The translations under genes and the position numbers were made by a program. A DNA stretch of 64,000 nt from Verrucomicrobiales bacterium (GTDB lineage Bacteria > Verrucomicrobiota > Verrucomicrobiia > Limisphaerales > CANJXF01). Positions 26,328 through 35,491 of the stretch are shown piece by piece (within the stretch, counting starts at the first letter, position 1; each line of letters begins with the position of its first letter). The stretch is taken from the NCBI GenBank assembly GCA_947478865.1, contig CANJXF010000020.1, positions 1-64,000 of the forward strand, written 5' to 3'. The notes beneath the pieces were generated by a model that was not told the DNA's origin, ran no database searches, and saw nothing but the letters and a program-made list of their open reading frames with translations.

Positions 26328-28127
26328 ATGAAACGCACACATCATTGCAACGAACTGCGCTCGGAACACGCCGGGCAAACTGTCATCTTATCCGGGTGGG
26401 TTCACTCGCGCCGCGATCTCGGCGGTGTCCTCTTCATCGACTTGCGCGATCGCGAAGGTCGCACGCAAACCGTTTTAGATCCGTCCGATTTGACCAAAGA
26501 GCTTTTTGAACAAGCTTCCAAACTGCACAGCGAATCGGTGATTTCGATTAGCGGCAAAGTGCGCGTTCGTCCTGCTGGTACGGAGAATACAAAAATTCCA
26601 ACCGGACAGGTCGAGGTTTTGGTCAAGGAACTCGTTGTATTGAATAACGCCGATGTGCTTCCGTTCCCGGTCGATGATCCTGAACTCGCCAGCAAGGTGA
26701 ATGAAGAACTGCGTTTGAAATATCGCTATCTGGATCTCCGTCGTCCTGAGATGACCCGCAACTTGCGCGTTCGCTCGAAAGTTGCCATTGCAACGCGTTC
26801 CTACATGGACGAACAAGGTTTTCTCGAAGTCGAAACCCCGACACTTTTCAAATCCACTCCCGAAGGTGCGCGTGAATTCCTCGTGCCGAACCGGCGGGAT
26901 CCTGGAACATTCTATGCCTTGCCGCAGTCGCCGCAGCAGTTCAAACAAATCCTCATGGTCGCCGGGGTGGAAAAATATTTTCAGCTCGCCCGGTGTTATC
27001 GCGATGAAGATTTGCGCGCGGATCGCCAACCCGAATTCACGCAGGTTGATATCGAAATGTCGTTCATCGAACGGGAGGACATTTACGCGCTGATCGAAGG
27101 ATTGCTGAAACGCGTTTGGAAAACCGCGCTGAACGTCGATGTGCCGACGCCATTCAAGCGGATTTCATTTGAAGAAGCGTTGAACCGTTTTGGCATCGAC
27201 AAACCCGACACCCGTTTTGGAATGGAGCTTGTCGATTTCACCGAGGAGTTCCGTGCAAGCACGTTTAAAGTCTTCAGCGGAACGATCGCCAACGGCGGGG
27301 TTGTAAAAGCGATGAATGCCAAAGGGCTTGCCGACGCGACCCAAGGGCAAATCGAAACCATGACTGAATACGCCAAAGGTTTTGGCGCAAAAGGACTGGC
27401 TTACATCAAGGTCGAAAAAGGAGAATGGAAATCGCCGATTGTAAAATTCTTTAACGAGGCGGAAAAAGCGGCCCTCATTGAAAAGCTGAGAATCGAAGAA
27501 GGCGATTTGATTTTGTTCGCCGCCGATCAATGGCTCAACGCCTGCGAAATTCTCGGAAAAATCCGCCTTTACTGCGCTGATCTTTTGAAGAGTCAGGGCA
27601 AGCTGACTATCGACGCAAATCGTTTTGATTTCCTTTGGGTGATTGAATTTCCTCTGCTCGGTTTCGACCGCGAACAGAACCGCTGGTACTCAAGCCACCA
27701 TCCGTTCACAGCGCCTGTAAATGAAGACATTCCGATCTTAAAGACCGAGCCGAAGAAAGTTCGCGGCCAACATTACGACATCGTGGTGAACGGTGTGGAA
27801 CTCGGCGGCGGGTCGATTCGTATTCATCAACCCGACGTTCAGAAAACGATCTTCGAAGAGATTTTGCAGATCCCGCCCGACATGGTTAAGGCGCGCTTTG
27901 GTTACATGCTCGACGCGTTTCGTTACGGCGCTCCTCCCCACGGAGGCATCGCCCTCGGTTTCGATCGACTCATCGCAATTCTCTGCGGTACGCAAAGTAT
28001 TCGCGACGTGATTGCATTTCCGAAGACAGCCAAAGGCACTGACTTGATGACCGATTCGCCTGCGCCGGTTGAGCCAAAACAACTGCGTGATCTGCACATC
28101 GAATTAAAAGTCGCCAAAAAAGAATAG
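26328..28127 (+). CDS. aspS: Aspartyl-tRNA synthetase
   Basis: Class II synthetase of 599 residues with the bacterial architecture: OB-fold anticodon domain (GQTVILSGWVHSRRDLGGVL), catalytic core with motif 2 (YFQLARCYRDEDLRADRQPE), the bacterial GAD insertion (about 290-410), and motif 3 (GGIALGFDRLIAILCG). The residue after RRD in the OB fold is Leu. Leu at this site has been linked with discriminating AspRS and His with the non-discriminating form. This suggests it charges tRNA-Asp only, but that is a single-residue argument. Confidence 0.96.
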   Translation: MKRTHHCNELRSEHAGQTVILSGWVHSRRDLGGVLFIDLRDREGRTQTVLDPSDLTKELFEQASKLHSESVISISGKVRVRPAGTENTKIPTGQVEVLVKELVVLNNADVLPFPVDDPELASKVNEELRLKYRYLDLRRPEMTRNLRVRSKVAIATRSYMDEQGFLEVETPTLFKSTPEGAREFLVPNRRDPGTFYALPQSPQQFKQILMVAGVEKYFQLARCYRDEDLRADRQPEFTQVDIEMSFIEREDIYALIEGLLKRVWKTALNVDVPTPFKRISFEEALNRFGIDKPDTRFGMELVDFTEEFRASTFKVFSGTIANGGVVKAMNAKGLADATQGQIETMTEYAKGFGAKGLAYIKVEKGEWKSPIVKFFNEAEKAALIEKLRIEEGDLILFAADQWLNACEILGKIRLYCADLLKSQGKLTIDANRFDFLWVIEFPLLGFDREQNRWYSSHHPFTAPVNEDIPILKTEPKKVRGQHYDIVVNGVELGGGSIRIHQPDVQKTIFEEILQIPPDMVKARFGYMLDAFRYGAPPHGGIALGFDRLIAILCGTQSIRDVIAFPKTAKGTDLMTDSPAPVEPKQLRDLHIELKVAKKE

Positions 28128-28149
28128 CCGTTGTTCCAGGGTCTATCGT

Positions 28150-28998
28150 ATGGCAATCGACGCTTCTCCGCTCCAACCAAGAACGAAGCGGAATTCGAGG
28201 GCGTTGCGCATGATGCTAACCTTGCTGAGTCTTTATCTTTTACTCTGCGTCGGTTGCGGAGTTCTTCAGCGCAAACTGATTTATTTTCCGAGGAAAATTG
28301 ATCCCAAGGTCGTTGTCGTCATGGCTGCGAGAGAAGGGTTTTCCCCTTGGACCAACAATTTAGGGAGCATCATCGGTTGGAAAATTCCTGCGACGCGAAA
28401 GTCCACCGGCTCCGTCCTAATCGTTCATGGGAATGCTGGCTCTGCGCTCGATCGTGGTTACTTCGCGCAGCCAATCCACGATGCCGCATCGATGGACGTT
28501 TATGTCCTTGAGTATCCCGGCTATGGAGCAAGAGACGGTTCGCCGAGTGAAAAAAGTTTTCTGGCCGCGGCTGATCAAGCGTTCGCAATGCTGAGTCGAA
28601 CGGGTTCGATTTACATTGTGAGCGAATCCCTCGGGACCGGCGTCGCGGCACATTTGGCCAAGACTCACCACGCAGATATTGCCGGACTCGCACTCTTTGT
28701 CCCCTACGATGACTTCGCCTCCCTTGCCCAGGATAAAATGCCATTCCTACCCATCTCTCTCATTTTGATCGATCGTTTCCATCCGTCTGCATGGCTGAAA
28801 GAATTTCAAGGGCCAATCCAATTTGTGCTCGCAGAAAACGATCAAGTGATTCCAACCAAGTTTGGACAACGATTGCACGACGGCTACGCAGGCTCAAAGA
28901 AGCTCCAGATTACCCACGGCGCTGGGCACAACGATGTCTCCGCTCAATCGCCGGAATGGTGGAAAACCGTCTTCTCCTTTTTCGAGCAGCATCGCTAA
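28150..28998 (+). CDS. Membrane-anchored alpha/beta hydrolase
   Basis: 282 residues. One N-terminal membrane helix (about 21-40) anchors a hydrolase domain. The oxyanion turn is HGNAG (93-97). The probable triad is Ser160 (VSESLG, where the first Gly of GxSxG is Ser), Asp231 (ENDQVIP) and His260 (GAGHND). This fits the BEM46/YfhR-like group. It starts 22 bases after aspS and is probably co-transcribed. Substrate unknown. Confidence 0.88.
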   Translation: MAIDASPLQPRTKRNSRALRMMLTLLSLYLLLCVGCGVLQRKLIYFPRKIDPKVVVVMAAREGFSPWTNNLGSIIGWKIPATRKSTGSVLIVHGNAGSALDRGYFAQPIHDAASMDVYVLEYPGYGARDGSPSEKSFLAAADQAFAMLSRTGSIYIVSESLGTGVAAHLAKTHHADIAGLALFVPYDDFASLAQDKMPFLPISLILIDRFHPSAWLKEFQGPIQFVLAENDQVIPTKFGQRLHDGYAGSKKLQITHGAGHNDVSAQSPEWWKTVFSFFEQHR

Positions 28999-29107
28999 GA
29001 TTTCATTTCGCTATCCTGGAATTCCAGACGCCCGTGAATGTCCTTTGAATTTGAGTGGGCATGATCACTGAAGGCTCAGTCGAAGTGCAAATCGTCCTGT
29101 ATTGCCA

Positions 29108-30577
29108 CTAATAAAGACGTCTGAAGCGGGCGAACGCTTTATGCCACTCTGCGCATTGCACAGGCTGATAATCGGAAATGGTAAAGGACGCGCGAACAGT
29201 TTCACGAAGCGTGGCAAGCGAGTCCAGATGCCCGAGTGCAATGGCTTGGATGAGGACGTTGCCGAGGGCAGTCGCCTCGACCGGACCGGCGAGAACAGGA
29301 CGACCGGTGGCGTTGGCGGCAAATTGATTGAGCAGGGCGCTCTGGCTCCCGCCGCCAACAATGTGCAATCGCCTGATGGTGCGTCCGGTGACTTGCTCAA
29401 GTTCTTGAAGCGTGCTGCGATACAGCAACGCAAGACTCTCGTAAATGCAACGTGTGAACTGGCCGGGATTCTCGGGCTCCGGCTGGCCGGTTTCGCGGCA
29501 AAAGGCAGCAATTTTTTCCGGCATGTCATCGGGCTTGAGAAAGCGCGAATCTGCGGGGTTGATTAGCGAGCGGAAGGGTTCCGCGGCCTCAGCCTGAAGG
29601 GCAAGAGAGGCGTAATCCAGCTCGCGTCCCGCCTTGGCCCAGGCCCGCCGCGATTCTTGAAGCAACCAGAGTCCACCAATATTTTTCAAAAAACGCGTGG
29701 TGCCGCCGAAACCTGCTTCGTTGGTGAAATTGTGCGCGCGCGCCGCTTCGTTGACTAATGGCGCGGGAAGTTCCACGCCGATCAGCGACCAGGTTCCTGA
29801 ACTGAGAAATGCCCAGTCGTCACCGCTTGCCGGCACAGCCGCGACAGCCGCACCCGTGTCGTGCGAGCAGGTCGCGATCACTTCCAGTGCAGGGACACCG
29901 GTTTCAGCAACGATTTCTGAAAGCAGTCGCCCGAGTCGTGCGCCAGAAGGAACGATCTGTGGAAAAATTCTTCGCGGAAAACCGAACTGTTCGATGAGCC
30001 GCCCTGACCAGGCGCGCGTCACAGGATTATAAAGCTGCGTGGTGCTCGCGAGGCTTTCTTCGATGGCGGCTGCGCCGCTAAAAAGGAAATTCAAATAGTC
30101 AGCGATGGTTAGGAATTGGTCGGCAATTTCAAGCAATCTAGGGCTGCGCTCCATCTCAGCCATGAACTGGTAAAGCGTGTTGATCGACATGAACTGGATG
30201 CCGGTCTCAGAGAAGATTAGTTCCGGGCCCGGCATTTCTAAAGCCGAGGAATAGGTGCGGTCGGTGCGCGAATCGCGGTAGTGATGGGGCAGGGCAAGCA
30301 TTGGCTGCGCTGCGCCGGTGAGAACATAATCAACACCCCACGAATCAACGCTCAGACTTTCAGCGACCACGCCGCTGGTCGCGACCTTGCGCAGACCGAT
30401 TTTTAACTCCTCGAAAATCCGCAGAACATCCCAACGCAGCGAACCGGCAATTCTGACTGGGCCGTTTGGAAAACGGTGAATTTCTTCCAGAGTCACCTTG
30501 CCGCGACGAAGGTTTCCAAGAATTACGCGGCCGCTTTCCGCGCCCAGGTCGCACGCGATGTAGTGATGCTCGCTCAC
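29108..30577 (-). CDS. rhaB: Rhamnulokinase, FGGY family
   Basis: Phosphorylates L-rhamnulose at O1 using ATP, 489 residues, start GTG 30577. The N-terminal ATPase lobe begins IACDLGAESGRVILGNLRRG, followed by SVDSWGVDYVL. The sugar-site and second phosphate regions are present (CSHDTGAAVAAVP; FLSSGTWSLIGVE; HIVGGGSQSALLNQFAANAT). The AESGR and GTWSLIG patterns fit rhamnulokinase better than xylulokinase or fuculokinase. Its GTGA start overlaps the aldolase stop by four bases. Rhamnose isomerase and transporter genes are not nearby. Confidence 0.9.
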   Translation of the reverse strand: MSEHHYIACDLGAESGRVILGNLRRGKVTLEEIHRFPNGPVRIAGSLRWDVLRIFEELKIGLRKVATSGVVAESLSVDSWGVDYVLTGAAQPMLALPHHYRDSRTDRTYSSALEMPGPELIFSETGIQFMSINTLYQFMAEMERSPRLLEIADQFLTIADYLNFLFSGAAAIEESLASTTQLYNPVTRAWSGRLIEQFGFPRRIFPQIVPSGARLGRLLSEIVAETGVPALEVIATCSHDTGAAVAAVPASGDDWAFLSSGTWSLIGVELPAPLVNEAARAHNFTNEAGFGGTTRFLKNIGGLWLLQESRRAWAKAGRELDYASLALQAEAAEPFRSLINPADSRFLKPDDMPEKIAAFCRETGQPEPENPGQFTRCIYESLALLYRSTLQELEQVTGRTIRRLHIVGGGSQSALLNQFAANATGRPVLAGPVEATALGNVLIQAIALGHLDSLATLRETVRASFTISDYQPVQCAEWHKAFARFRRLY

Positions 30578-31332
30578 AGGCCGAGGGCGCGCTGCCGGTG
30601 ATGTTCGTCGCGCCGGTTGGCAATGCGATCAATCTCTGCTGGCGACATAAATACCGGCCCGCCCAGCGCCGCTGAACCGACAAAAATTTGCGCGGCTTTA
30701 ACCGCCATGAACATCGCGGTTTTCACCGCTGCAGGCGAGGTCCCCAAGGTGATGATGCCGTGGTTCCGGAGCAAGATAACGCGCGGCGGAGCGCCGTTTT
30801 CTTCGATGAAACGCTCGGTTTGACCGCGGATGATTTGCGCCAGCTTGAGACCGGGATCAACGTAAGGCACGAAGACCGAACTCGAGCCGCAGCAAACGAC
30901 TTCATCCGGAAAAATGCGTTGTGTCGCGAGCTTCTCGGCGAGCGGTGAACAGAGGATGGAATTTACGGCGACAGGATGGGTATGCCCTACGAATCTGATG
31001 CCCGGCAGGCTGAGCAAATACGAGTGAAAGAGCGCTTCCACGGAAGGCTTTTTGGCGTTTGGATCAAGGCGGCTTTCCAAAAGAACCTGGTCAATAGCGT
31101 CGTCCGAAATGGCAGTTTCCTCCAGCAGTTTGAGCAGTGCCGCAGATCGGCATGCCACGACATCCTCGTCCCGCAAAGTGCCAAGACTGCTGCCGCTGGC
31201 TTTGACCAGAAAAGTGTCTTCGCTCACTTTTGCGGAGGTGTTTCCTTCGCCGAGAATTGCGAGTTGCCGATGCTCGGCGCCGAGTTCATGCGAAAGTTCC
31301 ACCAATTCGCGCAGCTGGTTTTCAAAGGTCAT
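30574..31332 (-). CDS. Class II aldolase, likely rhamnulose- or fuculose-1-phosphate
   Basis: Zinc aldolase of 252 residues that would split a 1-phospho-ketose to DHAP and lactaldehyde. The phosphate-binding GN-S (GEGNTSAKV) and SG-SLG motifs, the catalytic Glu99, and Zn ligands His117/His119 (GHTHP) and His191 (RNHGII) are all present. Coupled translation with rhaB through a four-base overlap argues for rhamnulose-1-phosphate. It does not closely resemble E. coli RhaD in length or N-terminus, so the exact substrate is inferred. Confidence 0.85.
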   Translation of the reverse strand: MTFENQLRELVELSHELGAEHRQLAILGEGNTSAKVSEDTFLVKASGSSLGTLRDEDVVACRSAALLKLLEETAISDDAIDQVLLESRLDPNAKKPSVEALFHSYLLSLPGIRFVGHTHPVAVNSILCSPLAEKLATQRIFPDEVVCCGSSSVFVPYVDPGLKLAQIIRGQTERFIEENGAPPRVILLRNHGIITLGTSPAAVKTAMFMAVKAAQIFVGSAALGGPVFMSPAEIDRIANRRDEHHRQRALGL

Positions 31333-31382
31333 AGTTTTAATTGATGCGGAGACGGAGGGCTTTTCTCGATCGAAATCTATTT

Positions 31383-32021
31383 CTAATGCTGAATAAAGTA
31401 GCTCAAGTTCTCCAACTCGATGGCGAGATTAACATTGTTCACGGTAACATCTTCGGGCACGTCGAGGACGATCGGCGCAAAATTCAAAATTCCAGTGATG
31501 CCAAGTCCGATTAACGTGTTCGCAACTTCCTGAGCTTCGGACGGCGGCACGGTAATGATCGCCATTTTCACACCGCGTTTGCTCTTTTCCAAAACCTCGG
31601 GAAGTTTCTCCATTGGATAAATCGGCTGGGCGACGTTTTTATTTCGTTTGCGATTCAGATCCACATCGAACGCCGCAATGATTTCAAAACCTTCCTGTTC
31701 AAACCCGCGATAGGACAGCAGTGCCAATCCCAGATTTCCAACCCCAACCAAAACCACGGGCTGAAGGCTGTTCGTGCCTAGAAGATCGGAGATCATTTTA
31801 GCGAGCTGCTCGACATCGTAGCCAAGACCGCGCGTGCCAAATTGCCCGAAGTATGTCAGGTCTTTGCGGAGTTGGGTGCTCTTTACGCCTGCAGCCTTGG
31901 CGAGCGCTTCGCTTGAAACGGTGCGAATGCCGTTGGTATTCAGACGTTGCAGGCACCGCAGATAAACCGAAAGCCGATAAACAGCTTTGCGGGGAATTTC
32001 CTGGCGAGTGATCTTTTTCAA
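31383..32021 (-). CDS. rex: Redox-sensing transcriptional repressor Rex
   Basis: 212 residues. The N-terminal winged helix (about 15-75: VSSEALAKAAGVKSTQLRKD, then YFGQFGTRGLGYDV) is the Rex-specific DNA-binding domain. The Rossmann fold with GVGNLG at 93-98 binds NADH, which releases Rex from DNA when NADH/NAD is high. The C-terminal swapped helix (NLAIELENLSYFI) is present. I found no clear TTGTGAA-type Rex operator next to it. Its regulon is not visible in the window. Confidence 0.94.
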   Translation of the reverse strand: MKKITRQEIPRKAVYRLSVYLRCLQRLNTNGIRTVSSEALAKAAGVKSTQLRKDLTYFGQFGTRGLGYDVEQLAKMISDLLGTNSLQPVVLVGVGNLGLALLSYRGFEQEGFEIIAAFDVDLNRKRNKNVAQPIYPMEKLPEVLEKSKRGVKMAIITVPPSEAQEVANTLIGLGITGILNFAPIVLDVPEDVTVNNVNLAIELENLSYFIQH

Positions 32022-32066
32022 GTGCGGCGGAGAGTAAAATTTTTTGGCAGCCGAAGCAAGCGCGGC

Positions 32067-35000
32067 TCAGTCGATGAACATAAATTCATTCGATAGCAAC
32101 AACACCTGCGCATATTTTTCCCATGCGCTGATGGGCTTGAATTCCTCCTGAGGTCCATCAAATTCGGTCTGCGCGCTCCACTCCGTTTTCGAGGGAGCAC
32201 TGGTCTCCGATACTTCGTTGTTGAGCTTGATGATCGGCGCCCATTTGAAGGTGTCATGCGTGGCGGTGGACCGCATCTCGGCGATGAAGTCAATGGTTTC
32301 GCCAGCACGCAGGTCGCACGATTCAATTACTGTTTTAGCAGTTCCATTGTGCACAATCCATTTTCCCAATTCGCCTTGGCGATTCGACACAATTCGGCCC
32401 AGGACACCATCGCCGTTTTCCGATGGATGCTGCAATTCACCTTCAATCTGAAACGTTCCGGAGATGGGCGCAGTCCAGCGTCGGATCGCCGCTTCTCCGG
32501 CATTGTTCCCGGGATGTCCTCCGCTGGAATCCAACATGGCGTGTCCCAGTTGCGGATCGGGATAATCTTTGGAGGCGCGCCATTGTTTTTGTGCAAAGTG
32601 GGGGAACGGCGAGAAATGCACCTGTCGTTTTTTCTCATCATACTGCCCGTAGCCGTATCGCCAAATCACCCGTGAAATGGAGTTTGTGGAAAGCAGCGGC
32701 TGAACTTTTAAAAATGTTTCGCCGAGCCGCACTTCCTCTTTGACTGGAGGGCGTTGATAAATTCTTTCATGCAAAAAGCGAATCCGTTTTTCATCCGATG
32801 CAAGCGCTGCAAATTGTGCATTGGTCGTAAGGCGGTTAGCCTGCTCGACCACAAACGGATTGTTCAGGAAAAATAATGCCTGTTGGGGAACAGTCGTGAA
32901 AAAACGTTGCGAGCTGCTGGAGTCGGGATTGGCGAAATCGAACGTGCGAAAAACGCCGGGCAAGTTCTGGCGATCAATATAGCCATAGACGCTGCGCCGC
33001 CCGGAGAATGGTTGAGCAAAAAGGTCCACCGCGCGACCGCCGCTGGCGGAATCGAATTTGCCGGAAATCGCGAGCAGTGAATCGCGCAGCGCCTCAAAAT
33101 CCAGACGTTGACGATTCATTTTCCAGAGCAAACGATTCTCTGGATCCGCTTTGGCCGAGTGCAGATTATCTTGGCTGCTCTGCTGATAAACGGCTGACAA
33201 CATGATTTGCCGATGCAGCTTTTTCAGTGACCAGCCATCTTCCATGAAGTTCAAGGCTAGATAATCCAAAAGCTCGGGATGGCTTGGCGGATCGGATCGC
33301 GTGCCGAAATCACTTGGCGTGGTCACGAAACCTTTGCCGAAGTGAGTGAGCCAGACGCGATTCACGATGACCCGGGCGGTTAGTGGATTTGTTCTATTCG
33401 CGATGGCTTGCGCCAGTTCCAAACGGCCGCTTCCTTTTTCGAAGGGCTTGCGCGCCTCGCCGGCGACGACTCGCAAAAATTGCCGAGGCGCTTCGGGTCC
33501 GGGATTTCCTGCATTGCCGCGAATAAAAACGCGGGAATTTTGCGGGGTCGCATTATCGGCGAGCGCCATTGCGCGGGCGGGAGCACCGGCGTGGGTGACA
33601 TCCACTTCGGCCACTTGCCGCCGCAGTTCCCGGAGTCGTTCAATTGAAGGAACATCGAACAACCCGTCCACTTCAGACAAATTCGGCGGAGCATCCGCGG
33701 CGTAAAGAACTTGCCGAAGTGTTTCTTGATTGGCGTTGGTTAACCCCGTTAGCGCTGGAGCATCGGTGGCTTTTGCGCCCAGCGCATCGCGCCAGGTTTT
33801 CTCCACGAATGCAAAGAGTTTTCCGTAGCGCTCGGATACTTCCTTCAGTGACGCGGGTGCTTGTTTAAATGTTTCTGCGACGAGCGGGTGGATCGATTTG
33901 TCCGCGGCATATTTCTGCGCCAGATCGGTTGCTTTGCTCGAGAAATCCTTTTCCGCTAATGACGAAAACGCAAACCACGGCGCGAAAATCGGATTGGTTG
34001 CGTTGTTCCAACCGGCCAAACTCTTGATCCAACGCTGAACGACGCCCGGATCGAGTTTCCGCTCGCGCGCCAAGGTCTCCGTTTTCGATTTGTCGGCGAG
34101 TCGCTCAGAATCCACCGCAGCCAGCATGTATTCGCCCGACTTCACGCGCAGTTGCGAAATCACTTCGGCAGATTTTTGTTCGCGAAATGTTTTGGCCGCC
34201 TCTTCGCGGCGCTTCTTCTCGGCTAGATATTCGATGTGGAGGGTTTCCGGAGAAGGGATTCCCAGCAGCGGCTTTTCTTCCGGTTCATGTGAGCTGGCAA
34301 AAACTCCGTAAAGTGAATAGTAATCTTTCGTTGGGATCGGATCGTATTTGTGGTCGTGGCACCGGGCGCAGGCGACGGTTAATCCCATTGTGCCGCGCGT
34401 CACCACATCGATGCGATCGTCAATGATGTCCTGCTGATTATTTAAAAATCTTCGTCCCAGCGTTAGGAATCCGAGCGCGGCGAGCGGACGCTTGTCTTGG
34501 CCCAGATCGAGGCGATCCGCAGCAATTTGTTCGATCAGAAATTTGTCATAGGGCAAATCCTCGTTGAAGGCCCGGATCACGTAATCGCGATAGGTATAGG
34601 AATACGGAAAACGGCGCTCCTCATTTCCGGCAAGATAACCCTTGGTGTCGGCATAGCGCGCCACGTCCAACCAATGGCGGCCCCAGCGTTCGCCGTAAGC
34701 CGGCGAGGCGAGGAGCCGGTCCACCACCTTGGCGAAGGCATCCGGCGATTTGTCGTTTTGGAATTTTTCAACCTCGTCGAACGTTGGCGGCAAGCCGGTT
34801 AAATCAAAGGTGGCGCGGCGAATTAAAGTGCGGCGGTCTGCAATCGGCGATGGCTTTATCTTTTTTTCCTGCAGCTTCGCCAAAATGAAATTGTCGATGG
34901 GCGATTTCGCCCAGGACTTATTTTTGACACTTGGAATCGGAGTATTTTTGACCGGCTGAAACGCCCAGTGAACTTTAGGCAAACTCAGGAGGTTTGATTT

Positions 35001-35411
35001 CGACCCCTGGACGCGCGGGTCCGGGGCGCCCATTTTGATCCACGTTTCCAGGTCGGCAATTTGTTCTGGGGAAAGCTTCTTGCCTTTCGGCGGCATCTGA
35101 AGATTTTCATCGCCGTAGCGAACGGCTTTGATCAACAAACTTTTATCAGGCTCGCCGGAAACGATGGCTGGCCCGGAGTCGCCGCCCTTAAGGAGGTCTT
35201 CTTTGGAGTCCAGCAACAATCCTCCTTTGACCTTTTCACTCTCGCGGCTATGGCATTTGTAGCAGCTATCGATCAAGAGCGGGCGGACCTTTTTCTCGAA
35301 AAACTCCAGCCCGGCGGCGTTGGGTGCCGCAGCGGCCGCGCTGGAAAGATTTGCGGCCAGAAGAGCCGCTCCGCCCAGCGCAAGGAGTTTGGTTTTAAAA
35401 GGTTTTTTCAC
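32067..35411 (-). CDS. PSD1/DUF1549/DUF1553 secreted cytochrome c-type protein
   Basis: 1114 residues with a signal peptide ending near SSAAAAA (about residue 28). A planctomycete-type cytochrome C domain carries one haem site, CYKCH at 50-54, with a distal MPP motif (LQMPPKGKKL). DUF1549 (about 160-370: WRWG-type pattern ERWGRHWLDVARYADTKGY) and DUF1553 (about 650-880: VNRVWLTHFGKGFVTTPSDF) follow. A C-terminal extension (about 930-1100) looks like a carbohydrate-binding beta-sandwich. Such proteins abound in Planctomycetes and Verrucomicrobia; their function is not settled. Located in the periplasm or outside. Confidence 0.92.
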   Translation of the reverse strand: MKKPFKTKLLALGGAALLAANLSSAAAAAPNAAGLEFFEKKVRPLLIDSCYKCHSRESEKVKGGLLLDSKEDLLKGGDSGPAIVSGEPDKSLLIKAVRYGDENLQMPPKGKKLSPEQIADLETWIKMGAPDPRVQGSKSNLLSLPKVHWAFQPVKNTPIPSVKNKSWAKSPIDNFILAKLQEKKIKPSPIADRRTLIRRATFDLTGLPPTFDEVEKFQNDKSPDAFAKVVDRLLASPAYGERWGRHWLDVARYADTKGYLAGNEERRFPYSYTYRDYVIRAFNEDLPYDKFLIEQIAADRLDLGQDKRPLAALGFLTLGRRFLNNQQDIIDDRIDVVTRGTMGLTVACARCHDHKYDPIPTKDYYSLYGVFASSHEPEEKPLLGIPSPETLHIEYLAEKKRREEAAKTFREQKSAEVISQLRVKSGEYMLAAVDSERLADKSKTETLARERKLDPGVVQRWIKSLAGWNNATNPIFAPWFAFSSLAEKDFSSKATDLAQKYAADKSIHPLVAETFKQAPASLKEVSERYGKLFAFVEKTWRDALGAKATDAPALTGLTNANQETLRQVLYAADAPPNLSEVDGLFDVPSIERLRELRRQVAEVDVTHAGAPARAMALADNATPQNSRVFIRGNAGNPGPEAPRQFLRVVAGEARKPFEKGSGRLELAQAIANRTNPLTARVIVNRVWLTHFGKGFVTTPSDFGTRSDPPSHPELLDYLALNFMEDGWSLKKLHRQIMLSAVYQQSSQDNLHSAKADPENRLLWKMNRQRLDFEALRDSLLAISGKFDSASGGRAVDLFAQPFSGRRSVYGYIDRQNLPGVFRTFDFANPDSSSSQRFFTTVPQQALFFLNNPFVVEQANRLTTNAQFAALASDEKRIRFLHERIYQRPPVKEEVRLGETFLKVQPLLSTNSISRVIWRYGYGQYDEKKRQVHFSPFPHFAQKQWRASKDYPDPQLGHAMLDSSGGHPGNNAGEAAIRRWTAPISGTFQIEGELQHPSENGDGVLGRIVSNRQGELGKWIVHNGTAKTVIESCDLRAGETIDFIAEMRSTATHDTFKWAPIIKLNNEVSETSAPSKTEWSAQTEFDGPQEEFKPISAWEKYAQVLLLSNEFMFID

Positions 35412-35491
35412 GTGAAAATATGGACGAAAAAATATGGCGTCAATTCATCGAAAAACAAAACCTATTTTCCCCGCGCCCTCCTCAAACATGG

